The notes below the pieces were generated by a model. The model made no database searches and was not told the origin of the DNA. It worked only from the letters and a program-made list of their open reading frames with translations. From the NCBI GenBank assembly GCA_016180065.1, contig JACPBY010000005.1, forward strand, positions 1 to 64,000: 64,000 nt of DNA. Reading direction: 5' to 3'. Source of the DNA: Candidatus Woesearchaeota archaeon (GTDB lineage Archaea > Nanobdellota > Nanobdellia > Woesearchaeales > UBA10216). The position numbers and the translations under genes were made by a program. This document shows positions 16,580-25,912 of the stretch, piece by piece (position 1 is the first letter of the stretch; every line of letters begins with the position of its first letter).

Positions 16580-18604
16580 TCACGGGTGGTAATTGCCTTT
16601 GCCAGGGCCTTTCTTCCTGCCCTTGATAAACATCCAGGCACCAACTACTGCAACCAAAATAACAACGACAAGCACAAGGCTGTTTACCAGGGACGGCTTC
16701 TTAACCTCAACCGGAGGCTTCTCCTCTCCCTTTTCAACAACTGGAGCAGGAGGGGCTGGAGGAGCCTCAGGAGCAACAGCAGGAGCTGCCTCAGCCCTGC
16801 CCTGAACCGCAACAGTGCTCGTGCCAATGTTCCTGATGTCCTTGTTGACTGTATAGCTCATGTCCTTCTTCTGGCCCCTGGCAACCTGTGAGAAGAACCA
16901 CTTGACAACAGGGTCAGCCTCAAGCACAGTGGGCTGCTCGCCCTTGAACATAACCTGGTTCACGTTGGAAGCCGCTGCCTTCGGAATGACCTCCACAACC
17001 TCAACGTTATTCAGGTCCTTGTTGGCAGGTGCAACAACAGAAAGCTTGACAACCGAAACAGTCACTTCTTCCTTTGTGGCCTTGTTCGTAGCCTTGACGA
17101 CCTCAATAGTCTTCTTGACAGAGCCGCCGGCAGACTGGACAGTGGTTGCACCGCCCGAGGACACTGCCTGCTCTATGGCGCTAACTGCCTGCTTCGCCTC
17201 AGCTGTCTTAACAGCAGTTTCCACCTGCACAAGAGCGGTGGCAACCGCCTCATCAGCTTTAGGAACATCCTTAATCTCAGGAGCAGCAACTGCCTTGTAA
17301 TCTACATTGCCAGCATCAGCAGCGACCTGGAAAGTCGCAGGCAACGACTCCTTTACAACATCAATAGTTTCCTGGGAAGGAGCAGCAGAAGCACCACCTG
17401 CACCGCCACCTCCACCGCCACCTCCAGCGCCGCTGCTTCCTCCTCCGCCGGAATCAGGTGTAGTTGAAGCTGCCACCGCTGTGACAGTGAAGTTCATATT
17501 AGCTATAACTGTAAGGTTGGTTATGCTGCCGTTGTCGTTAACCTGAATAGCGGTTATGTTGTAAGTGCCTGCAGTAGCTGTCTCAGCTGAGTTAAATATC
17601 TTGTAGCTGAGGTTGAAGTTCCTGCCATTGGATGGGATGGTGAAGTTCCTGCTGATGTTGCCCGAAGGTGTCAGCAATGTAAAGTTTGCTGCCGTGATGT
17701 TGTAATAGGTATCGTTCAGGTTTACTGTGAAATTAACTGTCTGCGCAGTTGTTATGCTTGCTGCGCTAAGTGCTAAATTCGGAATAGTTAATCGCGAAGT
17801 AACCGTAAAATTCAGAGTGGTTATGGTAGTTAGGTTACTTATGCTCCCGTTATCGTTAACCTGCACTGAGGTTATGTTGTAAGTGCCCGGGATTGCTGTT
17901 TCATCTGAGTTAAATATCTTGTAGCTTATGTTAAAATTCTTTCCATTGGAAGGTATGGTGAAGTTCCTGCTCAGCACTCCTGTTGGAGTCGCCAATGTGA
18001 AGTTCGCCGCAGTAATGTTGTAGCGCAGCACGCTGCTTATGTTTATCGTGAAATTCAGAGTTTGCGTGTTTATTATACTGGTTGAATTAATGACAAAGCC
18101 CGGAATTGATATGCCTGTGCCGCATGCGGCTGCCTGGCACACGCCGCTGCCACTGGACGTGTTTATTGCCGTGCTGCCGGAGCAGCAGAAGCCGCTTGAG
18201 CAGGCGTTTGCATAGCTGCATGCGCCGTCATTCGCAACCAACGAGACAGACATGTTGGTATAGTTAACCAAAAGGTTGCTGCATGTCTGGGTTGTGGCGT
18301 TAATGCCCCAAACCTTAAGGAAAGCCGTGCTTCCTGCACCACACGAAATGTCCATGCTGTATTCAGGCAGCGGAAATGTTGTGCCGACTGTATAGCTGTC
18401 TGCGGCAGAGGACGCCCCGCCTATGAAAGCCTCAACTACCGCGCCCCCTGAGGCTGAACTGCTCCCGCCTATGGAAACATTACCCCTGAAAGAGTTGAGA
18501 TCCGCTGGCTGGCCTAACGCAACTAATGAAAAAATCAATGACAACGCCAGAACTAAAGCAACCAGTGCTATCTTTTTAACATTCCACATTCGGATTCTCC
18601 CCAC
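16580..18604 (-). CDS. Secreted surface protein with duplicated Ig-like domain, poly-Gly hinge and C-terminal TM
   Basis: Signal sequence, two copies of 'YNITAANFTL.TP.G..SRNFTIPSNG+NFN.SYKIFNS', GGGGSSGAGGGGGGGG, C-terminal TM. Confidence 0.8.
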   Translation of the reverse strand: MGRIRMWNVKKIALVALVLALSLIFSLVALGQPADLNSFRGNVSIGGSSSASGGAVVEAFIGGASSAADSYTVGTTFPLPEYSMDISCGAGSTAFLKVWGINATTQTCSNLLVNYTNMSVSLVANDGACSYANACSSGFCCSGSTAINTSSGSGVCQAAACGTGISIPGFVINSTSIINTQTLNFTINISSVLRYNITAANFTLATPTGVLSRNFTIPSNGKNFNISYKIFNSDETAIPGTYNITSVQVNDNGSISNLTTITTLNFTVTSRLTIPNLALSAASITTAQTVNFTVNLNDTYYNITAANFTLLTPSGNISRNFTIPSNGRNFNLSYKIFNSAETATAGTYNITAIQVNDNGSITNLTVIANMNFTVTAVAASTTPDSGGGGSSGAGGGGGGGGAGGASAAPSQETIDVVKESLPATFQVAADAGNVDYKAVAAPEIKDVPKADEAVATALVQVETAVKTAEAKQAVSAIEQAVSSGGATTVQSAGGSVKKTIEVVKATNKATKEEVTVSVVKLSVVAPANKDLNNVEVVEVIPKAAASNVNQVMFKGEQPTVLEADPVVKWFFSQVARGQKKDMSYTVNKDIRNIGTSTVAVQGRAEAAPAVAPEAPPAPPAPVVEKGEEKPPVEVKKPSLVNSLVLVVVILVAVVGAWMFIKGRKKGPGKGNYHP

Positions 18605-18668
18605 TCTGCCAAAAATAGAAGCTATCCAAGCCTCCGGAAGGCATTGGAATAGCCCGATTTTTAAATTT

Positions 18669-21600
18669 TTAGTTTATCTCCAGCCTTTCAACTGCTGTGA
18701 CGTTAATCCAGTATGTTGTCTGGTTGGTAAAGTTGACAAGGCTGTTGGCGGTTTGCCCTACTACAAAGCTTTCCCATGAGTTGGTGCTTGCGGTGTATGC
18801 ATATACCCTCGTGAAGTTACCGGCTGCTGTGCCCTTCAGCAGGGATGCCAAAACATTTGTAACATTATAGCCGCCTATGGCCGATGCCAAAGTTGTATCA
18901 GCCAAAGCGCCAGTTGCAAGCGAGAAGCTTGACCAGCCGTTGGCGCTGCCTGCCGCAGCAGCCTGGAAGTAGTTAGGCCAGCGGTTATCTGTTTTCCCTG
19001 GTATTGTGACGTTCCAAAGTGTTCTCGTATCCACATTGAATGTATCATCCTCTGTATTGTTGCCAGATAACGGCATGCTGCTGCCGGCAACGTCAAAGCA
19101 GCTGTAGTAGATTGTGTGAACACCGTCCCGCAGCGGGCCAAGAACGGCATTGTGGCTCTTGCTAACATTGTTGCTCGCAGTATTCGGCAGGTGCTGATAC
19201 TTCTGGTACTGGGTGTCTATAGAATATTTACATGTGGCGTTTTCTGACGTGTTGAAAAGTATCTTCGGCGTAGAGTTTGCTACCGGATTTGTCAGGTCAC
19301 TGCCACTTATAAAGCCGCCAACAAAGCTCCAGTTAACCGTCGGATTGGTCGCGCCGTTCTGTATCGTTACCCTTACGAACTCAGAGCTGTTGACGTTGCC
19401 GGACTTGTCAGTGGCATTAATGAAAATCTGGTAGTCGCCGTTCGCGATGGCAGTTGTGTCAACAGAAGCATTCCACCTCTCGCGGTCCCCTGGCGCAGTC
19501 ATCATGTAGGAAGCTGCGATGCCCGCGGCGCTTACAAAAGTGACGTTGACAGATGCGTTGTCAATGCCGTTCGGGTTAATGCCAATGTTGTCATTAACTG
19601 ATGCATTGATTATAACAGTTCCGCCAATCCCTGCTCCGCCTGAAGCGGCAGGAGTGGTGTTTATAGCCCTTACCATTGGAACAGTGTTGTCAAAGGTCAC
19701 GTTTGCGATAATCGTGTAGTTTATGTTGCCTGCAGTGTCATTGACTGTCACGTTGATGTCGTAAACGCCATTTGGCACAGAGGCAAACGTGAAAGACGCA
19801 TTGGAATAGTTGCCACCATTGCTTGCCATCGGCAGCTGCATGCCTGTTGCACCAACAATCACATTGCCGGTTATGTTGTCACTTGAATTGGTCTTGGTCC
19901 TGTTTATGAGCTGGTATGATGTGGCATTGATGTTTGTGGCTACTATAGCTCCAACACCAAGCGGCGGCGTGTTCAAGCTGCTGGTATCGTTAATTGTGAC
20001 GTTAACCACAAACGAAGTTCCTGTGCCGTTGTGGAACGTGCTGCTGGCAACGCTGTTCTTGCCAACGCCCACAGCGGGGATGGTCTTGTCAAGCACAAGC
20101 TGGATATAAGCCGCTGTGCTCCAGCCGGCCTTGTCCGTGACATTGACTCGGATGGTGTAGTTGCCGTCCAGGAAGCCGACAACAGTGGTCATGTTGTAGA
20201 ATGTTGCGTTCCAGTTGTTAGCCCCTCCAACATTGTTCATCGGGAACCACGAGCTTACGTTCCGCTGAACGCTGTTCCCATCAACATCGGACGCGTTCTC
20301 CCACCTGTATGTGACAGTGTCAAAGTTTGACTCAACCGCTGAGATGTTTATGGTAAAGTTCCTGCTCTGGTTGATGTTGTTTGCGGGATTAATGAACGTG
20401 ACTGAAGCAGGGGGAACAGTGTCTATGGTGACATTTATAGTAACGGTCGTGTTCTGGTTGCCTGCAGTATCTGTAACATTAAGCCTGATGGTGAAGTTGC
20501 CGTTTGACGCATTGATAAGCTCTCCGCCCCAGTGGGTAAGGTTGACATTTTGCGGGCTGTGCAGAACGCCGTTGGCATTGATAGCAAAAGCACTGGTGGC
20601 GTTTGAAGGCACCCACGGCCAGCTGAAGCTGCTGTTCTCAAGCCTGAAACTCACATTTTTAATGCCTGACTGGTTAGCGTTCGCAGAATTGCCGGACTCG
20701 TTTGCCACAGCCCGTATGGGTGTTGCACCCCAGCTGCTGAAGGTCGTGTTGTCCTTGTGGAACGAGTTTGCAGCAGGCAAGGTTATGCTCACGTTGTAAG
20801 GCCTTGTTGAGTCAAATATGACGTTTGTAACATTACTGGTAGCGTTCTGCCTTCCTGAACTGTCTGTTGCATTAATTTCTATAGTATAGTTGCCATCAAG
20901 CAAGGAGCTTATCGTGAGCGAGGCTGACCAGTAGCCCTGGGTGTTGAGTGGGCTGTTGCTGCCCGCGTAGAGCGACATCGGGAACCAGCTGCTTACGTTG
21001 GCACCATCAGGGTTTCCAGCATCTGTTGCTGCAGTGGTGTTCCTCCACCTGAACGAAACGTTCCTCAACGGGCCAACAGAGTCGTTGACTGACGCATTAA
21101 TCGAGACCGTAGTTGAGTAGTTGGTTGTCTGTGAAACAGGGCTGAGAATCGTAACATTCGGAACCAGCCCATCCACAACAATCGTCAGGTTAATTGAGTC
21201 GTTAACCCTTCCCATCACGTCAGAGAAGTTGAAGCGGAGGTTGCACTGCTGCCCGTCAGCAACTATTATATTACAAAAGTCCCTCGTGAGGTTAACAACA
21301 GTGTAGTTCCATACCGATGTTCCTGAGGGCGTCCCGCTTTCCTTAGTAAAGTTAAAGACAAGTCCCAAGTTGCCAAATACACTTATGTTTCTGGTCACAT
21401 TGTTAACATTATTGCTTGTTTGCAGCCTGAGCACAACAGACTCATTAAGAGTGGAAAGAGCCTGGGTCGCGTTTCCCTCAGACAAATTGCCATTGACAGT
21501 TATGTTAGTGAAGGCAGCGCCTGAAGGCCCAACGTCGTCAACCTCAACGCTGAAGTTGTAGTTGAGGACGTTGCTCACATTGTCAGTAATCCTGAAGCTT

Positions 21601-22901
21601 AAGTTATAGAGGCCGTCACCGTTGAAGCCGAGGCCGCTGCCACGCCGAGCCAGGTCTGTTATGTTCCAAGCGTCGCGACCAGTGAAGTTCAGATTCCATG
21701 TTGTTTGCGTGCTTGAGCCATTAGTGCCGGCGCCGGTGATGTTTTGAAGTGGCATGTAAGTGCCTGACCTGTTCATAACCTCTACATTGACAACGCCTGA
21801 ACCGCCATCGTCCCTCACAAGGATGCTGATATTCAGCAGCACGCTGCTGTTTACTATGTACTCAAGCCCTGCCAAGCTGCCAAATGTCTTTGTTGTGTTA
21901 ATGGCGCTGCCATTGCCGTTTGTATTGACCTGGGTGTAATTGGCAATCTGCACATCCACCACAGCAGGGGCAGCGGCGTCAATTGAGAAGTTGTAAGTCC
22001 TTACCTCACCAACTGACGTGTAGTTGCTCACATTACCCGTCCTGACAGAGTCGTTGGCAACAACGGAGAAGAGTAATAATGTGCCGTTCTTAATCAGCTC
22101 GCCGCTTAAAGACGCATTGTAAATTGAGAAATTGCCCATGCTGCCATTGCTCATGGTGACTGTTGTGTCGTAACTGGCTCCGGTCCTGTGGTCAACCGGC
22201 ACAATCCTGTTTGCCAAATCAGTAGAAGATGCGTTTGTAGCATTGTAATAAAGCACAACCTGCTGCATTCCTGACTCGTTATCGGTTGCGAGGAAGACGA
22301 AGTCAATCCTGCCTGACGCGTTGCCCAGAAACCGCAGGCCGTTAAAATTAGTGCCTCCTGTCAGGTTCCTTGTGCCGTCGGAAACATTCAGCAGGTTAAG
22401 CTTTGGGGCGAGGGTGTCAATAGAAACTGTTGATGTGGTGGTGTTGACCGGGTTTGAGTCATCAGTTGTCCTTACTGAGAAATCATTTTCACCTGCGCTG
22501 CTTGCAGTAGTTGAAGAGATGTTAAATGATATAGAACTCCCAAGTGCCAGAGTTCCTGTTGTAAATTCAACATATAGCTTGCTAGGATTCTCATTCGTGC
22601 CGTTAGTTGTGCACTGCCAGCCTGCAGGAACAGGTGAAAGGCAATAAACATCTACAAAATTGGTTGGCTTTGTAATCCTTACTTCAGTAATGGTGCCACC
22701 GTTTACGTTGGTGACCGAAAAGTTATAAGTTTGGTTTGCAAAGCCTGCACCTGCCCAAGTCGGGGTTACGGTGATTGTCCTCACATAAGCTGCATTTACG
22801 GAAAGTATGCCCACGACCATGACAGCAACTGCCATCAGCAGAACAAGGCTGTAAACAGTGCCTTTTTTTTGCGAAAAAAACAGTTTTGCGTTAAAAGACA
22901 A
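18669..22901 (-). CDS. Giant surface protein with tandem Ig-like repeats
   Basis: Repeated 'DGNYTI.(I/V)N.TD..G....T...VTFD.T.P.V' modules; N-terminal hydrophobic segment; many N-X-S/T sequons. Confidence 0.85.
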   Translation of the reverse strand: MSFNAKLFFSQKKGTVYSLVLLMAVAVMVVGILSVNAAYVRTITVTPTWAGAGFANQTYNFSVTNVNGGTITEVRITKPTNFVDVYCLSPVPAGWQCTTNGTNENPSKLYVEFTTGTLALGSSISFNISSTTASSAGENDFSVRTTDDSNPVNTTTSTVSIDTLAPKLNLLNVSDGTRNLTGGTNFNGLRFLGNASGRIDFVFLATDNESGMQQVVLYYNATNASSTDLANRIVPVDHRTGASYDTTVTMSNGSMGNFSIYNASLSGELIKNGTLLLFSVVANDSVRTGNVSNYTSVGEVRTYNFSIDAAAPAVVDVQIANYTQVNTNGNGSAINTTKTFGSLAGLEYIVNSSVLLNISILVRDDGGSGVVNVEVMNRSGTYMPLQNITGAGTNGSSTQTTWNLNFTGRDAWNITDLARRGSGLGFNGDGLYNLSFRITDNVSNVLNYNFSVEVDDVGPSGAAFTNITVNGNLSEGNATQALSTLNESVVLRLQTSNNVNNVTRNISVFGNLGLVFNFTKESGTPSGTSVWNYTVVNLTRDFCNIIVADGQQCNLRFNFSDVMGRVNDSINLTIVVDGLVPNVTILSPVSQTTNYSTTVSINASVNDSVGPLRNVSFRWRNTTAATDAGNPDGANVSSWFPMSLYAGSNSPLNTQGYWSASLTISSLLDGNYTIEINATDSSGRQNATSNVTNVIFDSTRPYNVSITLPAANSFHKDNTTFSSWGATPIRAVANESGNSANANQSGIKNVSFRLENSSFSWPWVPSNATSAFAINANGVLHSPQNVNLTHWGGELINASNGNFTIRLNVTDTAGNQNTTVTINVTIDTVPPASVTFINPANNINQSRNFTINISAVESNFDTVTYRWENASDVDGNSVQRNVSSWFPMNNVGGANNWNATFYNMTTVVGFLDGNYTIRVNVTDKAGWSTAAYIQLVLDKTIPAVGVGKNSVASSTFHNGTGTSFVVNVTINDTSSLNTPPLGVGAIVATNINATSYQLINRTKTNSSDNITGNVIVGATGMQLPMASNGGNYSNASFTFASVPNGVYDINVTVNDTAGNINYTIIANVTFDNTVPMVRAINTTPAASGGAGIGGTVIINASVNDNIGINPNGIDNASVNVTFVSAAGIAASYMMTAPGDRERWNASVDTTAIANGDYQIFINATDKSGNVNSSEFVRVTIQNGATNPTVNWSFVGGFISGSDLTNPVANSTPKILFNTSENATCKYSIDTQYQKYQHLPNTASNNVSKSHNAVLGPLRDGVHTIYYSCFDVAGSSMPLSGNNTEDDTFNVDTRTLWNVTIPGKTDNRWPNYFQAAAAGSANGWSSFSLATGALADTTLASAIGGYNVTNVLASLLKGTAAGNFTRVYAYTASTNSWESFVVGQTANSLVNFTNQTTYWINVTAVERLEIN

Positions 22902-23197
22902 GCCTCAACACCTCAGTTTTTGACTCAAGCCACAACATAACACTATGACTTTGAGTATGGAATCCAACTTTCGCTAGGTTGTATTTAAACTTTTTGGAAA
23001 GCCTCTGGAAAACCTTGCCAAAGCCTCACTGAACAGGGGAATGCTGGCACCTGCCATGCACCACCCCTCAAAGCCTTTTCAAGCTGTTGAAAGGGGCACT
23101 ATTTAAATTCTTGTGACCTCTCAAAAGTGAGGAACAGTATGACAGGTTATGATGATTTTTGTTGCTTTTCGGCTTTTTACTATCATAATAACAAGCA

Positions 23198-23539
23198 TCA
23201 TACCGTGACTGCTGCCGCTCTCCTCTGCAAACGCTTATTCAGCTCGTTAAGAACAAGCTCCTTATCTACTTCAAGCAACTTTTTCACCAAAGGGTTTTTT
23301 TCGTTAAGCCTGTAAAGCTTTATCCTGCCAAGTTCCCTCGTTACTGCCAACACCTCATTCTTTACCAAATCAGGAACTATATTATAATGCAACGTTGTCC
23401 TGCTGATTTGGGCATTTTCCGCAATATCTGTTATTGAACAGTCAAGCGGGTAAACGCTCAACAGATAGTCCAGAACCCTAACCGCAGGGCTTGCGCCGAA
23501 CATTTCCATAAATATTGACTTTAAAACGGCTTTTTTCAT
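23198..23539 (-). CDS. Winged-helix transcriptional regulator
   Basis: 'VLDYLLSVYPLDCSITDIAENAQISRTTLHYNIVPDLVKNEVLAVTRELGRIKLYRLN'. Confidence 0.8.
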   Translation of the reverse strand: MKKAVLKSIFMEMFGASPAVRVLDYLLSVYPLDCSITDIAENAQISRTTLHYNIVPDLVKNEVLAVTRELGRIKLYRLNEKNPLVKKLLEVDKELVLNELNKRLQRRAAAVTV

Positions 23540-23708
23540 TGCCCACCACTCTCACTCACATACATACGTATCACATACTTATTATATAACTAACATATAC
23601 TAGATAACTAACCTAACACATAGCAACTATTATTTAAACTTTTCTATAAATGAACAGACTTGTTCAAAAAGAAAACTATTTAAAGATAAGCCCAATTTGA
23701 GGCTTGCC

Positions 23709-23981
23709 ATGCTAAAAGATGATATTAAAAAGGTGTTAATAAGCCGCTTAGTGAGAGGCAGGCATTGGGGAGAAGCGTATACACACAACATAAGAAGATT
23801 TTTGCCAAAACACCTAAGGGGCGAGAAAGTTACAGACGAAGCTATTGAAGAGCTAATCAAGCAGGAATGGCTTATCATCCCGAAGTATAAAAGGGGAGAA
23901 CCCATGTTCAGCCTTAATCCAAGAGCGGAGAGTGTTAAAGAAATAATGCAGTCCTATGAAGAATACGGTAATGCAGCCTAA
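23709..23981 (+). CDS. Small hypothetical protein, possibly wHTH
   Basis: ORF 'MLKDDIKKVLISRLVRGRHWGEAYTHNIRRFLPKHLRGEKVTDEAIEELIKQEWLIIPKYKRGEPMFSLNP'. Confidence 0.55.
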   Translation: MLKDDIKKVLISRLVRGRHWGEAYTHNIRRFLPKHLRGEKVTDEAIEELIKQEWLIIPKYKRGEPMFSLNPRAESVKEIMQSYEEYGNAA

Positions 23982-24379
23982 GCCTTGCAGACTGTTATTT
24001 GTTTCCCATTCGAAAGCTTCTTCTCGACAATGCGAAGGACTGCAATCCTGTCGCCAGGCCTTGTCCTGCTCTTGGCTATCGTGCCTGCCGGAACCTCAAC
24101 CACAAGCCTTGCCTTGCGTCCCGCAGAATATGTGGTGAACGGCTGCATTCTTTTCAAGACCTCAACAACCCGCATATTGCCGTCAAGCAAGATGACGTCT
24201 ATTGGAAAGAACACGAAGAACGTATGCAGGCTTATCACTGTTTCTCTCGGAAACCTGAGCACCATGGCTTTTTGGGTTGGCCTGGAAAACATCAAGCCCA
24301 CTGCCCTGCCCATGATTGAGTCCGCTATCTTGGAACTGGATGCTATTATCGAGTTCCTGGTAACATTTTTTATTGGCAT
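23978..24379 (-). CDS. DUF192 (UPF0127) family protein
   Basis: 'GRAVGLMFSRPTQKAMVLRF...HTFFVFFPIDVILLDGNMRVVEVLKRMQPFTTYSAGRKARLVVEVPAG'. Confidence 0.88.
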   Translation of the reverse strand: MPIKNVTRNSIIASSSKIADSIMGRAVGLMFSRPTQKAMVLRFPRETVISLHTFFVFFPIDVILLDGNMRVVEVLKRMQPFTTYSAGRKARLVVEVPAGTIAKSRTRPGDRIAVLRIVEKKLSNGKQITVCKA

Positions 24380-24533
24380 ATATACTCACTCGCGTAACTA
24401 GCTGGGCAGCGCATGCTCGCACGTAATAGCAAAGAACACTCTACGCTCAATCTTTTGCGTTCTTTGCCAGAATCACAGGAAAGTCGGGATTGGGCGGGAG
24501 TTATTAAGCTTTGCGGAATGTAAAAAGAATAAG

Positions 24534-24696
24534 TGGGGATGCAGGGATTTGAACCCTGGTCCGAGGCTTTCCACTCAGGGATAATCATCGCCTTCCTTTC
24601 AGCAGGCTCAGTTCTCCAATCACTGGAGGCCCCCATACTACCGGACTGTACCACCTTGTGCCCTGTTAATGACGCAGGTGTTTGTACTACATCCCC
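24534..24696 (-). tRNA. tRNA-Trp(CCA) with two introns (D-loop ~36 nt, anticodon loop ~54 nt)
   Basis: Minus strand: acceptor GGGGATG/CATCCCC-A, D-stem GTAC/GTAT, anticodon arm GGGGC-CTCCAGA-GCCTC, T-arm CAGGG-TTCAAAT-CCCTG after removing the two insertions. Confidence 0.88.
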
Positions 24697-24766
24697 ACGA
24701 AGCTTTTTAGCACAGCCAAACATATTTAAATGTTGCTGCACAGGCAAAGCAAAAAAGAGGCCATGC

Positions 24767-25912
24767 ATGAACCGAAGATTCCTTGAGGCAGTGGCAACCC
24801 TGATAGGCACCACCATAGGAGCAGGGGTGCTTGGGATACCTTACGTTGTGGCTAAATCCGGGCTTCTCATCGGGCTGCTGCACATCATAATAATAGGCAC
24901 GGCTGTAATGGCGGTCAACCTGCTGATTGGTGAGGTTGTGCTTAGGACAAAAGGCAACCACCAGCTGACAGGGTATGCAGAAAAGTATCTCGGAAAGACA
25001 GGAAAAAGGCTGATGGCACTTACTCTTGTTGTTGGCATTTACGGCGCCCTGCTTGCTTACATAATAGGCATAGGAAACGCGATAAATGCCATTATACCCC
25101 AGCTAACCCCGCTTGCAGGCAGCCTCATCTTCTTCGCCATTGCAACATCAGTGCTTTACTTTGGCATCAAGGCTGTTGAAAAATCAGAGCTGCTCCTGTC
25201 CTCACTTGTTGTTCTCATGCTTGGCACAATAATTGCCATTGCACTTTCTTCCGGCAGGCTTTCACCTGCGAACTTAACCAGCATAAACATGCAAAACGCA
25301 TTTTTGCCGTACGGGGTCGTGCTTTTCGCATTCCTTGGGGCGGTTGCCATCCCTGAAATGAAAGAAGAGCTCGGAAACAAAAAGAAGCTGCTGCGAAAAG
25401 CAATAATCACAGGAGGGCTGGTACCAATAATACTCTACTCGCTGTTTGCTGTTGCAGTCGTTGGCATAAACGGGCTGGGAACAAGCGAAGTTGCAACCAT
25501 AAGCCTGGGCATGAAACTCGGCGAAACAGTTGCCATAACCGCCAACCTTTTCGCCATTCTTGCAATGGGCACATCATTCCTTGCACTGGGGCTGGCGCTG
25601 AAGGGGATGTATTCGTACGACTACAAGCTTGAAGCAAAGGATGCGTGGAGCTTTGCCTGCGGCATACCACTCCTTGCTTTCCTGTTTGGAATGAACAGCT
25701 TTGTAAGAGTCATTGGAACAGTGGGAGCAATCGCAGGAGGGGTAGAAGGCATGCTGCTGGTGGCAATGCATGCAGCCGCCAAGAAAAAAAAGGCAGATGC
25801 AAAGCCTGAGTACTCAATCAACCTAAACCGGATTCTTGCAATCGCGCTGGCACTCATGTTCCTGCTAGGGATAGGCTATGCGGCAGTTGAAGCGCTTAAG
25901 TCTGCTACCTAG
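24767..25912 (+). CDS. Amino acid permease (aromatic amino acid permease-like)
   Basis: Multi-TM protein with 'ATLIGTTIGAGVLGIPYVVAKSGLLIGLLHIIIIGT'. Confidence 0.85.
   Translation: MNRRFLEAVATLIGTTIGAGVLGIPYVVAKSGLLIGLLHIIIIGTAVMAVNLLIGEVVLRTKGNHQLTGYAEKYLGKTGKRLMALTLVVGIYGALLAYIIGIGNAINAIIPQLTPLAGSLIFFAIATSVLYFGIKAVEKSELLLSSLVVLMLGTIIAIALSSGRLSPANLTSINMQNAFLPYGVVLFAFLGAVAIPEMKEELGNKKKLLRKAIITGGLVPIILYSLFAVAVVGINGLGTSEVATISLGMKLGETVAITANLFAILAMGTSFLALGLALKGMYSYDYKLEAKDAWSFACGIPLLAFLFGMNSFVRVIGTVGAIAGGVEGMLLVAMHAAAKKKKADAKPEYSINLNRILAIALALMFLLGIGYAAVEALKSAT

Noticed and set aside
24534-24696. C/D-box guide RNA inside the anticodon-loop intron of tRNA-Trp (as in haloarchaea)
   Set aside because: CTGA and CGATGA words are present, but the C-to-D spacing is only about 5 nt, too short for a guide. 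Not supported without a better alignment.
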